From Phycisphaerales bacterium (GTDB lineage: Bacteria; Pseudomonadota; Gammaproteobacteria; Competibacterales; Competibacteraceae), in NCBI GenBank assembly GCA_014879435.1, contig JACSSB010000183.1:1-5912 (forward strand): 5,912 nucleotides of DNA, read 5' to 3'. Under the pieces are notes generated by a model. That model saw nothing but the letters and a program-made list of their open reading frames with translations. It did no database searches and was not told the DNA's origin. A program made the position numbers and the translations under genes. Shown one piece after another: positions 5,834 to 5,912 of this stretch (position 1 is its first letter; the number at the start of each line of letters is the position of its first letter).

Positions 5834-5841
5834 CTGGCTCC

Positions 5842-5912
5842 TTAGCCAAGAATCTCCCGCAGATGTTCGCGCTGGTGTAAAGCGGCCTCGAATTCGGCTG
5901 CTTCCAGAGCCA
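5842..5912 (-). CDS. 3' end of an unidentified gene running out of the window
   Basis: The minus strand carries an open frame from the window edge (base 5910) to a TAA at 5844-5842, giving 22 complete codons. The encoded end is rich in Ala, Glu, Leu, Arg and His (LEAAEFEAALHQREHLREIL, then Gly) and looks like an amphipathic C-terminal helix. It is too short for the track and for a family assignment. It is taken as a real gene because the composition is protein-like, the frame stays open to the edge, and the terminator at 5760-5798 has an A-run placed to serve this strand. Another frame in a short stretch could be open by chance, so confidence is moderate. Confidence 0.5.
   Translation of the reverse strand, partial: ALEAAEFEAALHQREHLREILG

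Overview
The window is chromosomal DNA, moderately GC-rich, most likely from a gammaproteobacterium. The evidence is a GspA/ExeA-GspB/ExeB pair (type II secretion accessory proteins), a PilU-type twitching ATPase, a MucD/DegQ-like periplasmic protease and an AccA very close to the gammaproteobacterial form. A purple-sulfur/Chromatiales-like or Competibacter-like lineage would fit, but that is a guess from protein flavour and no marker in the window fixes it. No mobile element, phage gene, CRISPR array, tRNA or rRNA was seen.

Layout: (1) 1-1131 (+) is the 3' part of gspA/exeA, cut by the window edge; gspB/exeB follows at 1133-1762 (+) after a single base. (2) 1763-1852 is an AT-rich convergent spacer with a perfect 14-bp hairpin at 1806-1837. 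(3) 1853-3028 (-) is pilU, a retraction ATPase of type IV pili. (4) 3029-3169 is a divergent spacer that should hold the promoters of pilU and the protease gene. (5) About 3170-4648 (+) is a Do/HtrA-family serine protease with a signal peptide and two PDZ domains; its start codon is uncertain. (6) 4669-5712 (+) is accA, 20 bp downstream and probably co-transcribed. (7) 5713-5841 is a convergent spacer with two hairpins, the second a strong bidirectional terminator. (8) 5842-5912 (-) is the 3' end of an unidentified gene leaving the window.

How the genes fit together: gspA, gspB, pilU and the protease all concern the envelope. GspAB is a peptidoglycan-binding inner-membrane complex that helps the type II secretin assemble through the wall. 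PilU works with PilT to retract type IV pili, which use a related secretin and assembly machine. The HtrA protease handles misfolded periplasmic proteins. AccA (malonyl-CoA synthesis for fatty acids) is a core metabolic gene, here placed behind the protease and not in its familiar dnaE-accA setting. No clearly new system is visible. The points most worth a second look are an A8 tract in gspA just before its membrane helix, the missing good start codon of the protease gene, the unusual accA neighbourhood and C-terminal tail, and the intergenic palindromes.
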